From contig CBFGWL010000015.1 in assembly GCA_965652565.1 (NCBI GenBank), positions 1-42,886 on the forward strand: a stretch of 42,886 nucleotides of DNA. The letters are read 5' to 3'. Both the position numbers and the translations under genes were made by a program. How positions within the stretch are numbered: the stretch's first letter is position 1; each line of letters begins with the position of its first letter. Under the pieces are notes generated by a model, which had not been told where the DNA came from, ran no database searches, and worked only from the letters and a program-made list of their open reading frames with translations. Positions 1-8,972 of the stretch are shown in pieces. The stretch comes from RSA11 sp965652565. Its GTDB lineage: Bacteria; Actinomycetota; Thermoleophilia; Solirubrobacterales; 70-9.

Positions 1-414
1 CCAAGTGCCGTCCCCAAGGCGCTCGACGCGCTCCACCTTCGCGTTGAACGTGATCCGCTCGCGCAGCCCGAAGTGGTCCACGTAATCGTTGAAGTACTCG
101 CGGACCTCCCAGTGCATCGGGTAGTCCTCGTTGGACATCGGGAAGTCCGAGAACGCCATCCGTGGGCCCGACGTATTCATCTCGAGCGTCGAGTAGCACG
201 CGCTCACCCCGTTGGGGTTGCCGAGCACCCAGTTGCCCCCGAGCTCCGGGCCCATCTCGAACCAGTCGAACGGCACGCGCTTCTCCGCGAGCGCCTTCGC
301 CGCCGTGATTCCCGACGCACCCGCGCCGATCACGAGCGCTCGCGGCAGGGCAGGATCGGGCGCGGGCTGCTCAACTCGCCCTCGCGGGCGCTCACCTCTC
401 ACCAGATAGGTCAT
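1..414 (-). CDS. Flavin-containing monooxygenase, N-terminal part (cut by window edge)
   Basis: The reading frame opens at ATG 414 and runs off the left edge of the window, leaving 138 residues. A dinucleotide-binding glycine motif (VIGAGASGI, about residues 28-36) is followed by a segment typical of FAD/NADPH monooxygenases of the FMO and Baeyer-Villiger type: an acidic/aromatic stretch (WFEMG) and then GGNW. Such enzymes insert one oxygen atom into ketones, amines or sulfides. The substrate cannot be told because the NADPH site and C terminus lie outside the window. The start is 4 nt after the stop of the upstream RTX gene, so the two are probably cotranscribed. Upstream on the same strand lies an acetone-carboxylase-like pair, which makes a ketone substrate a reasonable guess but no more than that. 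Confidence 0.85.
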   Translation of the reverse strand, partial: MTYLVRGERPRGRVEQPAPDPALPRALVIGAGASGITAAKALAEKRVPFDWFEMGPELGGNWVLGNPNGVSACYSTLEMNTSGPRMAFSDFPMSNEDYPMHWEVREYFNDYVDHFGLRERITFNAKVERVERLGDGTW

Positions 415-418
415 CGAC

Positions 419-1588
419 CTAGCAGTTGGGATTCATATCGAAGGCGTCGACGTCGCCGAGCAGCAGATCGTCGCCCGCCCCGCAGTTGAAGACGTCGGGA
501 TCCCCATCGAACGTGGAGTGAATGATGTCGTCACCCCCGCGAGCGAGCACGGTGTCGGCACCGCGCGAGGGATGGAACTCCTCATCGCGCTTCGAGCCGA
601 TCAGTACGTCGTCGCCGAAGGGCGCCTGCAGCCTCTCGATGCCCTTGAGGTTGTCGCCCTCATCCGACTCCGAGCAGGCCGGATCGGCGCACTGGCCGTC
701 GTTCGCGACGCCGTCGAGCGACAGGCGCACCGACCCGAACGAGTACTGCGCGGTGTCCCAGCCGCCGCCCCCGACGAACAAATCGGCGCCGTTGCCCGGG
801 CTCCCGCCCTGGAAGTGGTCGCGACCCGCGCCGCCGAAGGCGCGATCCCTGCCGGCACCCCCGGGGAAGAGATCGGGCCCCTTCCCGCCGAAGACCCGAT
901 CGCGCCCCACGCCCCCGATGACGTAGTCCTCCCCGCCCTTGCCGCGGATCGTGTCGTTCCCACCCGCGCCCCATAGGGCGTTGTCCTTCCCATCGCCCAC
1001 GAGCAGATCGCTGCCCGCGCCCCCGTTGACGTTCTCGACGCCGCGAACCAGATCGCGCTTGGCGCCATCGGCCGTGCCACCGTCGTTGCGCTTCCCATCG
1101 CCGAGCCTTACACGCACCCGCTGCGTGCGCGTGAGGTAGCTGACGGTATCGACGGAGGCACGACCGCGGATAACGTCGGCGCCCGCGCCGCCATCGAAGA
1201 AGTCCGGCCCCGGTCCGCCGATCAGCCTGTCCGCGCCGGCACCTCCGAGCGCGCTCAGGTTGAGCATCTGCCCCTTCACCCGCACCGAGTCCTTGCGGTT
1301 CCCCAGGCGAGCCTCCACGCGGCCGAAGCCCGGCAGCGCGCAGTTCGCGCGGTGGTCATTGACCGAGACGCAACCGGCGCCCACGCCGAGATCGGCGCCC
1401 CGATCACGCACCGCCACGTTCACCCCGTCCGTGGACACGATCACCTTGTTGCGCTCGCCCGGCGCCGCCTGCAACACCACGTGCTGGTCCTTGCCGATCG
1501 GCTGCACGGACACCGTCGCCGCGCCGGCCACAGACGGACACCCCACGGCGACCGCCAACGCCGCCAGCAGTCCTCCCCGCTTGCTCAC
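419..1588 (-). CDS. Secreted RTX-type calcium-binding repeat protein
   Basis: The 389-residue protein has a short signal peptide (about 1-23, ending AGA). A beta-rich region follows to about residue 115, then a long run of glycine/aspartate nonapeptides of the GGxGxD type (for example GGAGADRLIGG and GGAGRDRAFGG). These are the calcium-binding parallel beta-roll repeats of the hemolysin/RTX family. A second, degenerate set lies near the C terminus (CGAGDDLLLGD). No catalytic domain is visible, so it is probably an extracellular structural or binding protein that folds on calcium. The start is a GTG chosen because it begins the signal peptide. An inverted repeat (1583-1589 with 1604-1610) brackets the ribosome-binding region and covers the GTG. 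Cys pairs near the C terminus suggest disulfides. Function is otherwise unknown. Confidence 0.82.
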   Translation of the reverse strand: MSKRGGLLAALAVAVGCPSVAGAATVSVQPIGKDQHVVLQAAPGERNKVIVSTDGVNVAVRDRGADLGVGAGCVSVNDHRANCALPGFGRVEARLGNRKDSVRVKGQMLNLSALGGAGADRLIGGPGPDFFDGGAGADVIRGRASVDTVSYLTRTQRVRVRLGDGKRNDGGTADGAKRDLVRGVENVNGGAGSDLLVGDGKDNALWGAGGNDTIRGKGGEDYVIGGVGRDRVFGGKGPDLFPGGAGRDRAFGGAGRDHFQGGSPGNGADLFVGGGGWDTAQYSFGSVRLSLDGVANDGQCADPACSESDEGDNLKGIERLQAPFGDDVLIGSKRDEEFHPSRGADTVLARGGDDIIHSTFDGDPDVFNCGAGDDLLLGDVDAFDMNPNC

Positions 1589-1633
1589 CGACCCACCCTA
1601 ACGGGTGAGCCCCGCCGCTCCAAACGAGCGCGC

Positions 1634-4429
1634 TCAGCGCGGAACCTCGCGCCCCAGCCAGCCCCGGTAGAAGCCCTCGATGTCCGGCAGGAAGTCGTGG
1701 ACCACCGGGTAGCCCGGCGCGACCGCCTCCGTCTCGAGCAGCCGTCCGGAGATCGGGCAGTAGAACTCGCGCAGCTCCATCCAATCCGGATCGCAGTGCG
1801 CCATCCGCGGATAAATCTCCTGCAGGAGCTCCGCCGAGTCGCGCACGAACATCGGCGCGAACATCTTCCAGTTCTCATCCGCCCGGCAGAAGTCGTGCCC
1901 CGCGTCCGTGCGGATCACGAGCTCCCCGTCGGCGCGGCGGCGCACCACGTTGAGCCCCTCGCCGAGCGGGAGCACGATCGGATCGTCCCACTCCACGCGC
2001 TCCTGCAGAAGAGCCACCCACTTGTCGAACCGGTCGGGATCCTTGAACCCGGACTGGATCTCCTTGACCTCGCGACGGGAGAGCTTCTCGTCGTAGAGCG
2101 CGGCGAGCGTCTCCGGCTCGAGCGAGCTCCCGCCCGCGGACGCGGGCATCTCCACCCGCTCCACGCGCGAGCTCGCCAGGAACTCCGCGGCGGACTCCGC
2201 CGGCGTCACCTTGCCCGGTTGCGCGCGCAAGTCCGGCGGCAGAGTCGGCGTAGGCACCCCGAACGTGAAGTCCTCCGGCAGATCCCAGAACCCCCGGAAC
2301 TCCGCCGCCCAGCGCGGGGAGAGCTTCATCGACTCCTCGTAGCCGACCAGGACGGGCTCGATGATGTCGCCGGCGAGCACGCGCTCGCGCTGCTCGGCCC
2401 ACCACTCATCGAACGGGCGCGCGCGCTCCAGCCTGCGCCGGCGCGCCCCGTCGCGATCGCCGGGCGCATACACGCGCTCCGCGTACTCGGGCAGCACGTG
2501 CCCCTCCTCGATGTCGCGCTCCACGTCCTCGGGCTTGCGCTCCAGCGGATCACCGAGCCCCGCGGCGCCCTTCATCACCGAGAGGTACAGATCGCCCGAC
2601 TCGAACGGCTCGAGCAGCGTGAAGTTGTCGAGCTTGTAGGTGCGCTCGCCCTCGATCGCGAGCAGCTCGGGGAAGTCGAAGCGCCCGTCGGCGACCGGAT
2701 ACGCCTCCCCCGCCTCCGCGAGCTCGCGCAGGTTGTTGCGCTTGATGTTGTGGATGTACGCGACCGAGCCGGGATAGCCCCCGAAGATCCCCTGCGAGGT
2801 GAACAGCCGCGACGTCCCCAGGTTCTGCAGCTCCCAGAAGGGCGTGTTCCAGATCATGTGCAGCGACTCGAAGCTCGACCCGCCCCGGTGGCGGCCGGGC
2901 CCGCCCGTGTTCGCCTTGATCCGCCGCGAGAGGTAGATCATCGGGCAGATCAGCTCCCACATCTCGACGTCGCCCGCGTCGCCCTCCGGGTTGAACATCG
3001 CGGCGCACGTGTCCGTGCCGTCGAGCACGTACTTCGCGCCCATCCCCTGCGCGGCGATCTCGAAGTTCATGATCGCCGAGGAGTTCCCGTACTGGTCGAT
3101 GCCGCCGCCCTGAATCACGTTGCCCGACACCGAGTACGCGCCGATCACCTCCTCGATGAACCCGCGCGCCTGCAGCGCCCGTGACAGCGTGCGCGGGTAG
3201 CCGGTGAACGCCGGCTGCAGGAAAGCCCAGGCGATCCCCGTCGAGCCCTCCGCGTCCCCGAGGTTCGCGATCGAGCCCTCGGGGAAGTGCGTCTTCACCG
3301 CGAAGTAGGCGCCGTCGTTCACCTTGTCGTTGCAGATCAGCGTCTGCGTGAACATCACCCAGATCGCGCCCTGCATCGCCGACGGCGTGCAGTTCATCGA
3401 GTGCCAGCCCCACGCCGAGGAGCCATCGAGGTCGAGCGCGTACTCCCCGTCGCCCCCGATCCGCACCTCGAACGGCGCGTGCATGAGGAAGTCGCGTCGC
3501 GCCCGGGAAGGCAGCTGCACCTTGTCGGCGTACGTGTTGTCCATGAACGACGCCGCCCGATAGCGCCCGGGCACCGTCATCTCGCGGATCCGCGATTTGA
3601 ACGACCGCCGGCCCTCCTCGATCACCTCGCGCGAGAACTGCTTGAACCGGTCGATCCCCTCCTCGCGGATCACGCGCTCGACCGCGTCGCGGATCATGTG
3701 GCAGCCGGCGAGCCGCGTGCGCTCGTCGAGCAGGTAGTACATCGGCGCGCGCGTCTGCTTGCGGCAGCGCTCGAGGTGCCAGCGCGCGATCTCATCCCCT
3801 TCGCCGATCTTCACGCAGGGCAGGTCGATGCCGTCGTCGAGGCGATGCGTCGGCCCCACCGGCACGCCGCCCGGCGTCGAGGCGCCGATGTCGAGGACGT
3901 GCGTCACGCCACCCGCCCAGGCGACCAGCTCGCCCTCCCAGAAGATCGGCACGAACGTCTGCACGTCGGCGTTGTGCACATCGCCGATCGTCGGGTCGTT
4001 GTTGGCGAAGATGTCGCCCGGCGCGATTCCGGGGTTGTCCTCGTACCCCTCGCGGATCATCCACTTGATCGCGTCGGACATCGTGTGGACGTGGACGATG
4101 ATCCCCGTCGAGAGCGCGATCGAATCGCCCTCGGGCGAGTACAGCGCGAAGCAGAGCTCGCCCAGCTCGCGGACGATCGGAGACGCCGAGATGTTGAGCG
4201 CGGTCTCCCGCGCCGAGACCAGCCCGCCACGGATGCGCGAGAACAGCTTCTCGTAGCCGATCGGATCGGAGCGCATCAGCTCGAGCTCACCGCTGAGCCC
4301 CTGATAGGCCCCCGTCTCGTCGAACAGCCGCTCGGACTCAGCGAGCATCTCGTCGAGCCGCTTGCCGTCCCAGCCGATCGGGCGCCCTGCGCCGCGCACG
4401 GCCTCCTGCCTCGCGTGGACAACCGCCAT
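1634..4429 (-). CDS. Acetone-carboxylase-type alpha subunit (HyuB family) fused to a gamma-like domain
   Basis: This 931-residue protein is a hydantoinase B/oxoprolinase-family catalytic subunit. The metal-site region NNDPTIGDVHNAD (about 143-155) is present, as are long stretches resembling acetone carboxylase alpha. After about residue 774 comes a 158-residue tail that matches, from memory, the separate gamma subunit AcxC: WDDPIVLPLG, GHDFCRADENWK, and PVVHDFLPDIEGFYRGWLG at the end. Family members carboxylate ketones such as acetone or acetophenone in an ATP-dependent reaction together with the HyuA-type subunit. Here the Cys residues expected to bind zinc in the gamma part are mostly replaced (RTDAGHDFC and YCPISG). 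The start is ATG 4429, 3 nt after the stop of the partner gene. The substrate is uncertain. The fusion also fits proteins annotated simply as hydantoinase B. Confidence 0.85.
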   Translation of the reverse strand: MAVVHARQEAVRGAGRPIGWDGKRLDEMLAESERLFDETGAYQGLSGELELMRSDPIGYEKLFSRIRGGLVSARETALNISASPIVRELGELCFALYSPEGDSIALSTGIIVHVHTMSDAIKWMIREGYEDNPGIAPGDIFANNDPTIGDVHNADVQTFVPIFWEGELVAWAGGVTHVLDIGASTPGGVPVGPTHRLDDGIDLPCVKIGEGDEIARWHLERCRKQTRAPMYYLLDERTRLAGCHMIRDAVERVIREEGIDRFKQFSREVIEEGRRSFKSRIREMTVPGRYRAASFMDNTYADKVQLPSRARRDFLMHAPFEVRIGGDGEYALDLDGSSAWGWHSMNCTPSAMQGAIWVMFTQTLICNDKVNDGAYFAVKTHFPEGSIANLGDAEGSTGIAWAFLQPAFTGYPRTLSRALQARGFIEEVIGAYSVSGNVIQGGGIDQYGNSSAIMNFEIAAQGMGAKYVLDGTDTCAAMFNPEGDAGDVEMWELICPMIYLSRRIKANTGGPGRHRGGSSFESLHMIWNTPFWELQNLGTSRLFTSQGIFGGYPGSVAYIHNIKRNNLRELAEAGEAYPVADGRFDFPELLAIEGERTYKLDNFTLLEPFESGDLYLSVMKGAAGLGDPLERKPEDVERDIEEGHVLPEYAERVYAPGDRDGARRRRLERARPFDEWWAEQRERVLAGDIIEPVLVGYEESMKLSPRWAAEFRGFWDLPEDFTFGVPTPTLPPDLRAQPGKVTPAESAAEFLASSRVERVEMPASAGGSSLEPETLAALYDEKLSRREVKEIQSGFKDPDRFDKWVALLQERVEWDDPIVLPLGEGLNVVRRRADGELVIRTDAGHDFCRADENWKMFAPMFVRDSAELLQEIYPRMAHCDPDWMELREFYCPISGRLLETEAVAPGYPVVHDFLPDIEGFYRGWLGREVPR

Positions 4430-4432
4430 CGC

Positions 4433-6583
4433 TTACGCCTCCTCTCCGGCCGCAGCCGACAGGTGGAAGATCTGGTGTGAGTCGAGGCGCGCCGTGCGCC
4501 CCGGCGGGATCGCGAACGTGGTCGCCGAGTGCTCGACGATCGCCGGCCCCTCGATCACGTGCCCGGCCCGTACGTCCTCGAGCATCACGATCGCCGTCTC
4601 AGCGTCCCCGTCGCGCCACCGCACCTTCCGCGTGCTGCTCACGGGCGGCGAGCCCGTGACCGCATCGAGGTCCGGGAGCGCCGGCTTTTCGACCTCGACC
4701 GAGCCGTGCACGATCGCCTGGGTGATCAGGTAGCCGAGCTCCGGCGAGCGCGCCGAGCTCGCGTACACCCGCGAGTACGCCTCCTCGAACGCCGCGATCA
4801 GCGCGTCGACGTGCTCGCCCTCCTCCATCGCCGGATACGGGGAGACGATCTCGATGTCGTTGAGCTGGCCGTAGTACTGCATGCGGACCGAGTGCGTGAA
4901 GCGGATCGCGTCGCGCTCGATGCCCGACTTCTCGAACTCGGCGGCGACGCGCTCCTGCAGTCCCTGCCAGGCGCCGGTGACCATGAAGCCGATGCCCGCC
5001 TTCTCCATGTCGTCGGCCGTCGGCATGATCGGCATGTCGACGGTCTGGTCGTAGCGGTACTCGAAGTCCGCGCACGCGCACCCGTAGGCCGAGAAGCCCG
5101 CCGCCCACGCGGGCACGAGCACGTCTCGATAGGCGATGCCCTCGGTGTAGCCCGCGACGTGCAGGGGCCCGCCCCCGCCGTAGCAGAGCAGCGCGTAGTC
5201 CGCGGGCGAGTAGCCCTTCCCGAGTATCCGCCCGACCGCTTCGTTGCGCAGCGTCTGCTCGAAGAGCTCGATGACCCCCGCCGCGGCATCGACGACGTCG
5301 AGGCCGAGCGGGTCGGCGATCTGGCGCTTGACCGCGTCACGAGCCCGCTCGGGATCGAGGCGCACGTCGCCGCCCAGGAAGTAGTCGGGGTTCACCCGTC
5401 CCAAGACGACGTTGAGGTCGGTGACCGACACCGTGTCCAGGCCACTCTCCGGCCAGCTCACGCCGATGCGCGAGCCCGCCGAGTCCGGGCCCAGCTCGGG
5501 CCGGTTGGAGTTGGGGTTGACGCGCACGAACGACCCGGTGCCCGCTCCCAACGAGTCGATCCGCACCAGCGGCATGTTGAGCACGAACCGGGCGATGTCC
5601 GGCGTGGGCGTGATCTCGTAGCGCCCGTCGGTGATCAGTGCGATGTCGAACGACGTCCCGCCGATGTCCGTGCACAGCAGGTTCGGCAGGCCGAGGCGCT
5701 CGGCGAGCGCCTGGCCGCCCACCACGCCGCCGATCGGCCCGGAGACGAGCGTCGTCGCCAGCTCCTTGGCATCGATCGAGATCGTCCCGCCGTGCGAGGC
5801 CATCACGCGCAGCTCGAAGCCGGCGTCGGCATCCTTCGTCACGTCGCGGACGCGCTGCATCATCCCCCGCGAGGGCTCCGCTGCGTACGCCTCGATGAGC
5901 GTCGTGTTGAGCCGCGGCAGATCGCGGCGCAGCGGGTAGAGCTCGGACGCGAGATACACCGGCACCTCGCCGTTCAGACCGCGCTGCGCCTTCACCTCCT
6001 CGACGATCTGCGCTGCGCGCAGCTCGTGCTCGGCGTTGCGGTAGCTGCAGAGCAGGCAGATGCAGATCCCCTCGACCTCGGCGTCGAGCAGGTCGCTCGC
6101 GGCCTCGCGTACGTCCTCCTCGCGCAGCGGCAGCACCTCGGTCCCCATCACGTCGATCCGCCCGCGCACGCCCTTCATCAGCTCGCGCGGGACGATCGGC
6201 TCGTTGTGGTAGTGCGTCGCCAGGTGCAGGCGGTCGGCGTACGAGAACCCCAGATAGGTCTGGATGCCGCGCTCGATCCGCAGGTAGTCCTCGTGCCCGG
6301 CCGTCACGATCGCGCCGACGCGCCGGCCCGTGCGCGAGAGCAGCCGGTTGAGCATCGCGGTACCGGAATAGATCCCCGAGGCGATCGCCGGGAACGACTC
6401 CTCCGGGCTCGAGTCCCACTGCTCGAGCGCGTCGCGGGCGGATTCCATGAACCCGACGGACTCGTCCTCGGGCGTCGTCTGCGCCTTGCCGACCACGAAC
6501 GACCCGGCCTCGTCGACGATGAACGTGTCGGTCATCGTCCCGCCGGCGTCGATCGCCAGCACCCTGGGATTCCGCTCGCCCAA
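4433..6583 (-). CDS. Acetone-carboxylase-type beta subunit (HyuA/oxoprolinase ATPase family)
   Basis: The 716-residue protein belongs to the hydantoinase A/oxoprolinase family, with the ASKHA-type nucleotide folds. The phosphate-binding motif IDAGGTMTDTF is at residues 11-21 and the second motif TDIGGTSFDIAL starts at 305. Length and N terminus fit the acetone carboxylase beta subunit (about 717 residues), which phosphorylates ketone and bicarbonate. The start is TTG 6583, supported by a strong AGGAGG ribosome-binding site 6 nt upstream; an in-frame GTG follows seven codons later. It is the first gene of a two-gene unit with the alpha/gamma fusion 3 nt downstream. 5-oxoprolinase or N-methylhydantoinase activity cannot be excluded, but the gamma-like tail on the partner favours a carboxylase. 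Confidence 0.87.
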   Translation of the reverse strand: MGERNPRVLAIDAGGTMTDTFIVDEAGSFVVGKAQTTPEDESVGFMESARDALEQWDSSPEESFPAIASGIYSGTAMLNRLLSRTGRRVGAIVTAGHEDYLRIERGIQTYLGFSYADRLHLATHYHNEPIVPRELMKGVRGRIDVMGTEVLPLREEDVREAASDLLDAEVEGICICLLCSYRNAEHELRAAQIVEEVKAQRGLNGEVPVYLASELYPLRRDLPRLNTTLIEAYAAEPSRGMMQRVRDVTKDADAGFELRVMASHGGTISIDAKELATTLVSGPIGGVVGGQALAERLGLPNLLCTDIGGTSFDIALITDGRYEITPTPDIARFVLNMPLVRIDSLGAGTGSFVRVNPNSNRPELGPDSAGSRIGVSWPESGLDTVSVTDLNVVLGRVNPDYFLGGDVRLDPERARDAVKRQIADPLGLDVVDAAAGVIELFEQTLRNEAVGRILGKGYSPADYALLCYGGGGPLHVAGYTEGIAYRDVLVPAWAAGFSAYGCACADFEYRYDQTVDMPIMPTADDMEKAGIGFMVTGAWQGLQERVAAEFEKSGIERDAIRFTHSVRMQYYGQLNDIEIVSPYPAMEEGEHVDALIAAFEEAYSRVYASSARSPELGYLITQAIVHGSVEVEKPALPDLDAVTGSPPVSSTRKVRWRDGDAETAIVMLEDVRAGHVIEGPAIVEHSATTFAIPPGRTARLDSHQIFHLSAAAGEEA

Positions 6584-6668
6584 CTCTCTCCTCCTGTCTC
6601 CGTGTACGCCCCCGTCGCGACGCTACCGCGGCGCGGCGGGGCAGGTCATCGGTGATTCGAAGAAGGGC

Positions 6669-6693
6669 GGCGCCCCACTTTGTGGGATGCGCC
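6669..6693 (-). terminator. Hairpin between DUF5995 gene and carboxylase operon
   Basis: GGCGC-CCCAC, a three-base TTT loop, then GTGGG, a 2-nt bulge and GCGCC form a 10-bp interrupted stem. It lies downstream of the DUF5995 gene and upstream of the hyuA-like start, so on the minus strand it could end transcription of the former. The flank is only mildly T-rich (CCTTCTTCG), so efficiency is uncertain. The flanking bases resemble the 60-bp repeat at 14226-14340. Confidence 0.4.
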
Positions 6694-6745
6694 CAAAACC
6701 AACTCATCCGGACGTGATCCGCCCAAGACCGCTGCAAAGCGGGTC

Positions 6746-7675
6746 TCAGCGGCCGCTCGGACCGCGCGCGCACCAGGCGTCCCGCGTTGCGCCGTAGCCG
6801 GGCAGGCGCAACGCGGCGATCAGGCGGCCCTGCAGGCCCGCCCAGCGCTCGATCTCGGCCGCGACGCGGCCGCGCTCCGCGGCTGAGCGCGCGTTGACGA
6901 GCCGCTCGGCGTTGCGCCAGACCACCTCGCGCCACGCGCGAACGAGCTCCAGTCCCGCGATGTCCTCCACCGGCAAGAGCTCGGTGTTCGTCAGGTCGAG
7001 CGAGCGGTCGTAGCGGGTGCGAATCGCGGCGACGACGCGCTCGTAGGCGCGGTTGAGCGTGCCGTTGGCGGCGTCGTGATCGGGCTTGCGCGAGCGGCCT
7101 TCCGGCGTGCGCAGCCCCAGCGCGGCGAGCACGAAGGGCATGTCGTTGTTCACGTGCGCGTTGATGCCGAGCAACATGTCCTGCGCGCCCAGGACGTTCC
7201 CGTCGGCCGCCGCCGCGAAGGCTATGCGCCAGGCCTCGGGCACCGGCTCGCCCCGGCGGTGCGCGCGGATCACGTCGAAGTAGAAGTTCGCGAACAGCGC
7301 GTCCTCGGTGTAGAGGTACCGCGGGTCGAAGAAGTCACGCCGCACGATCCCGCTGCGGATATCGCGCCGGAACTGCCTGGTCAGCTCGAGGTACGTGGTC
7401 GCGAACACCGCGCGGTGGTCGCAACCGAGGCGACCGCGCAGGCGGCGCAGGCGCTTGACCTGGCGGTCGACACAGCGCGGCGAGGGTTTGCGGCAGGTCT
7501 TGACGGGGCCGGGCTGCGGCCCGGCGGGACTCGGCAGCGGCCCGAGCAGCTCGGTCCAAGGGATGTTCGGAATCGTCCAAGCCGACCCGCGCGCGGGCAG
7601 CGCGAGCGCGCCGACGACGAGCGCGGTGCAGGCGAGCGCCGCCCAAGCGGCACGGCGTGCGGCCCTCTTCCCCAT
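6746..7675 (-). CDS. DUF5995 family secreted protein
   Basis: This 309-residue protein has an N-terminal signal or anchor segment (about 8-32, ending near ARGSA). A Cys-containing stretch (CRKPSPRC) precedes a helical domain with the motif GINAHVNNDMPFVLAALG, which I associate with the DUF5995 family common in Actinobacteria. No enzyme function is established for the family. The clustered His and Asp residues (INAHVNND and KPDHDA) could form a metal site, as in HD-type or phospholipase-like helical proteins; this is inference only. ATG 7675 gives a natural signal peptide. The gene is followed by a hairpin at 6669-6693 and seems to stand alone. Confidence 0.72.
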   Translation of the reverse strand: MGKRAARRAAWAALACTALVVGALALPARGSAWTIPNIPWTELLGPLPSPAGPQPGPVKTCRKPSPRCVDRQVKRLRRLRGRLGCDHRAVFATTYLELTRQFRRDIRSGIVRRDFFDPRYLYTEDALFANFYFDVIRAHRRGEPVPEAWRIAFAAAADGNVLGAQDMLLGINAHVNNDMPFVLAALGLRTPEGRSRKPDHDAANGTLNRAYERVVAAIRTRYDRSLDLTNTELLPVEDIAGLELVRAWREVVWRNAERLVNARSAAERGRVAAEIERWAGLQGRLIAALRLPGYGATRDAWCARGPSGR

Positions 7676-7730
7676 GGCCCAGGGCGATCGTAAGCGAGCG
7701 GAGACCCGCGTGCGCCACGCGAGCGCCGCG

Positions 7731-8966
7731 TCAGTCCCGCAGCGCTTGCAGCCGCAGGGCGGTCTCGAGCTCGGCGCGGCGCGCGTTCACGGGGCGGCCG
7801 ATGCGCTCCTCGATCGTGCGCAGCCGGTAGGCGACGGTGTGCTCGTGCACGCCGAGCATCGCCGCCGCCGCGCTCGCGTTCTGTCCGGCCGCGAAGTACG
7901 CGCGCAGGGTCTCCCGCAAGCGGCGCGAGCGAGCGTCCGCCCCGTCGATCCCGCGCAGCTCGCGCTCGGCGAAAGCCTCGGCGCGCGCCTCATCCACCAT
8001 CAGCGCCTCGAGCGCGACGCAGTCGTAGCGAACGAGGCTGCGGGGACGCGTCCGCAGCGCGACGGCGTGCGCCTCCCGGGCCTGTGCGTGCGAGCGGCGA
8101 AAGCCCTCGGTGCCGGGCGCCGGATCCCCCGCGGAGACGACGGCCTCGCCCTCGACGGGCAGCTCGCCCAGCGCCCCGAACGAGCGCGTGCGCCCGAGCC
8201 AAGCCCACGCCGTATCGCCGGCCAGCGAGAGCACCAGGCGATGCGGCGCGTCGACCGCGGCCGCGATCGCCCGCAGCGCGGCCTCAGCGTCGCGGCCGCT
8301 GGCTACGAGCCCGAGGTGGTGGAGCCGCAGGTCGTAGCCGAGGGTGCCCAGGGCGTCGGCCGGGTCGGGGCTCTCCCCCTCCAGCACGTCGCGCACGAGC
8401 TGCGTGCGCCGCTGCTCTCGCGAGCGCAGATAGCGGTCGCGCTCCGCCGTGTACTCGTCGGTGAGATACCCGGAGAGACGGTCGACGTACGCGAAGAAGA
8501 AGGCCGAGGCCTCGGCGATCGCGGCGCGGCGCTCCTCCTCACCGCGACCCGACGCCTCCACCGCGTCGAACCACGCCTGCCAGATCATCGCGTGGCCGAC
8601 GCGGTACGAGCGCAAGAGCGCCGTCAGCGGCACGCCGAGGCGCGCCGTGAGCAGAGCGAGATCGCGGGCCTCATCGGGGATCTCGCGCGGCAGGCCCCGA
8701 TCGTCGGAGAGCGCACTCAGTCCGACGTCGATGTTCGCGAGGCACGAGCCGCGCACCGCCTCCCACAGCTCGGCGCCGTCGAAGTCGCCGAACTCCGCGA
8801 CCTGGTCGCGGATCATCGCCATCATGCGCTCGGCAAGGGCCTCGCGCTCCTCGAGAAAGCGCGAGGCGATCGCCTCCACGAGCCCGGTGCGCGTCGCCAC
8901 GTCGTGACTGTAGACCACGTCGCGCGGCTGCCCGCCGGGTGCGCGGGAATCCGGGTGCGTCACCAT
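7731..8966 (-). CDS. PucR/CdaR-type helix-turn-helix transcriptional regulator
   Basis: The protein is about 411 residues. The C-terminal 60 residues form the PucR-type HTH: RAYFAAGQNASAAAAMLGVH followed by EHTVAYRLRTIEERIGRPV, with the usual 'lose one step, grow a helix' pattern. The N-terminal half is helical, of the RsbR-like/CdaR regulator kind; the middle is a divergent GGDEF-like fold seen in this family. Regulators of this class usually respond to a metabolite and control a neighbouring gene. It is divergent from the DUF2993 gene, with only 6 nt between the two ATGs, so the true start may be one of the in-frame GTG codons 15-25 codons further in. Confidence 0.78.
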   Translation of the reverse strand: MVTHPDSRAPGGQPRDVVYSHDVATRTGLVEAIASRFLEEREALAERMMAMIRDQVAEFGDFDGAELWEAVRGSCLANIDVGLSALSDDRGLPREIPDEARDLALLTARLGVPLTALLRSYRVGHAMIWQAWFDAVEASGRGEEERRAAIAEASAFFFAYVDRLSGYLTDEYTAERDRYLRSREQRRTQLVRDVLEGESPDPADALGTLGYDLRLHHLGLVASGRDAEAALRAIAAAVDAPHRLVLSLAGDTAWAWLGRTRSFGALGELPVEGEAVVSAGDPAPGTEGFRRSHAQAREAHAVALRTRPRSLVRYDCVALEALMVDEARAEAFAERELRGIDGADARSRRLRETLRAYFAAGQNASAAAAMLGVHEHTVAYRLRTIEERIGRPVNARRAELETALRLQALRD

Positions 8967-8972
8967 TGGTGC

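Noticed and set aside
419..1588. Possible repeat-in-toxin export system or CRISPR-like array from the regular repeats
   Set aside because: The periodicity is at the protein level (RTX nonapeptides); no type I secretion genes are nearby and the DNA repeats are too varied for CRISPR.
1352..3184. A 610-codon plus-strand frame opposite the RTX and carboxylase genes
   Set aside because: Composition is Arg/His/Leu-rich with no domain; the minus-strand genes are clear.
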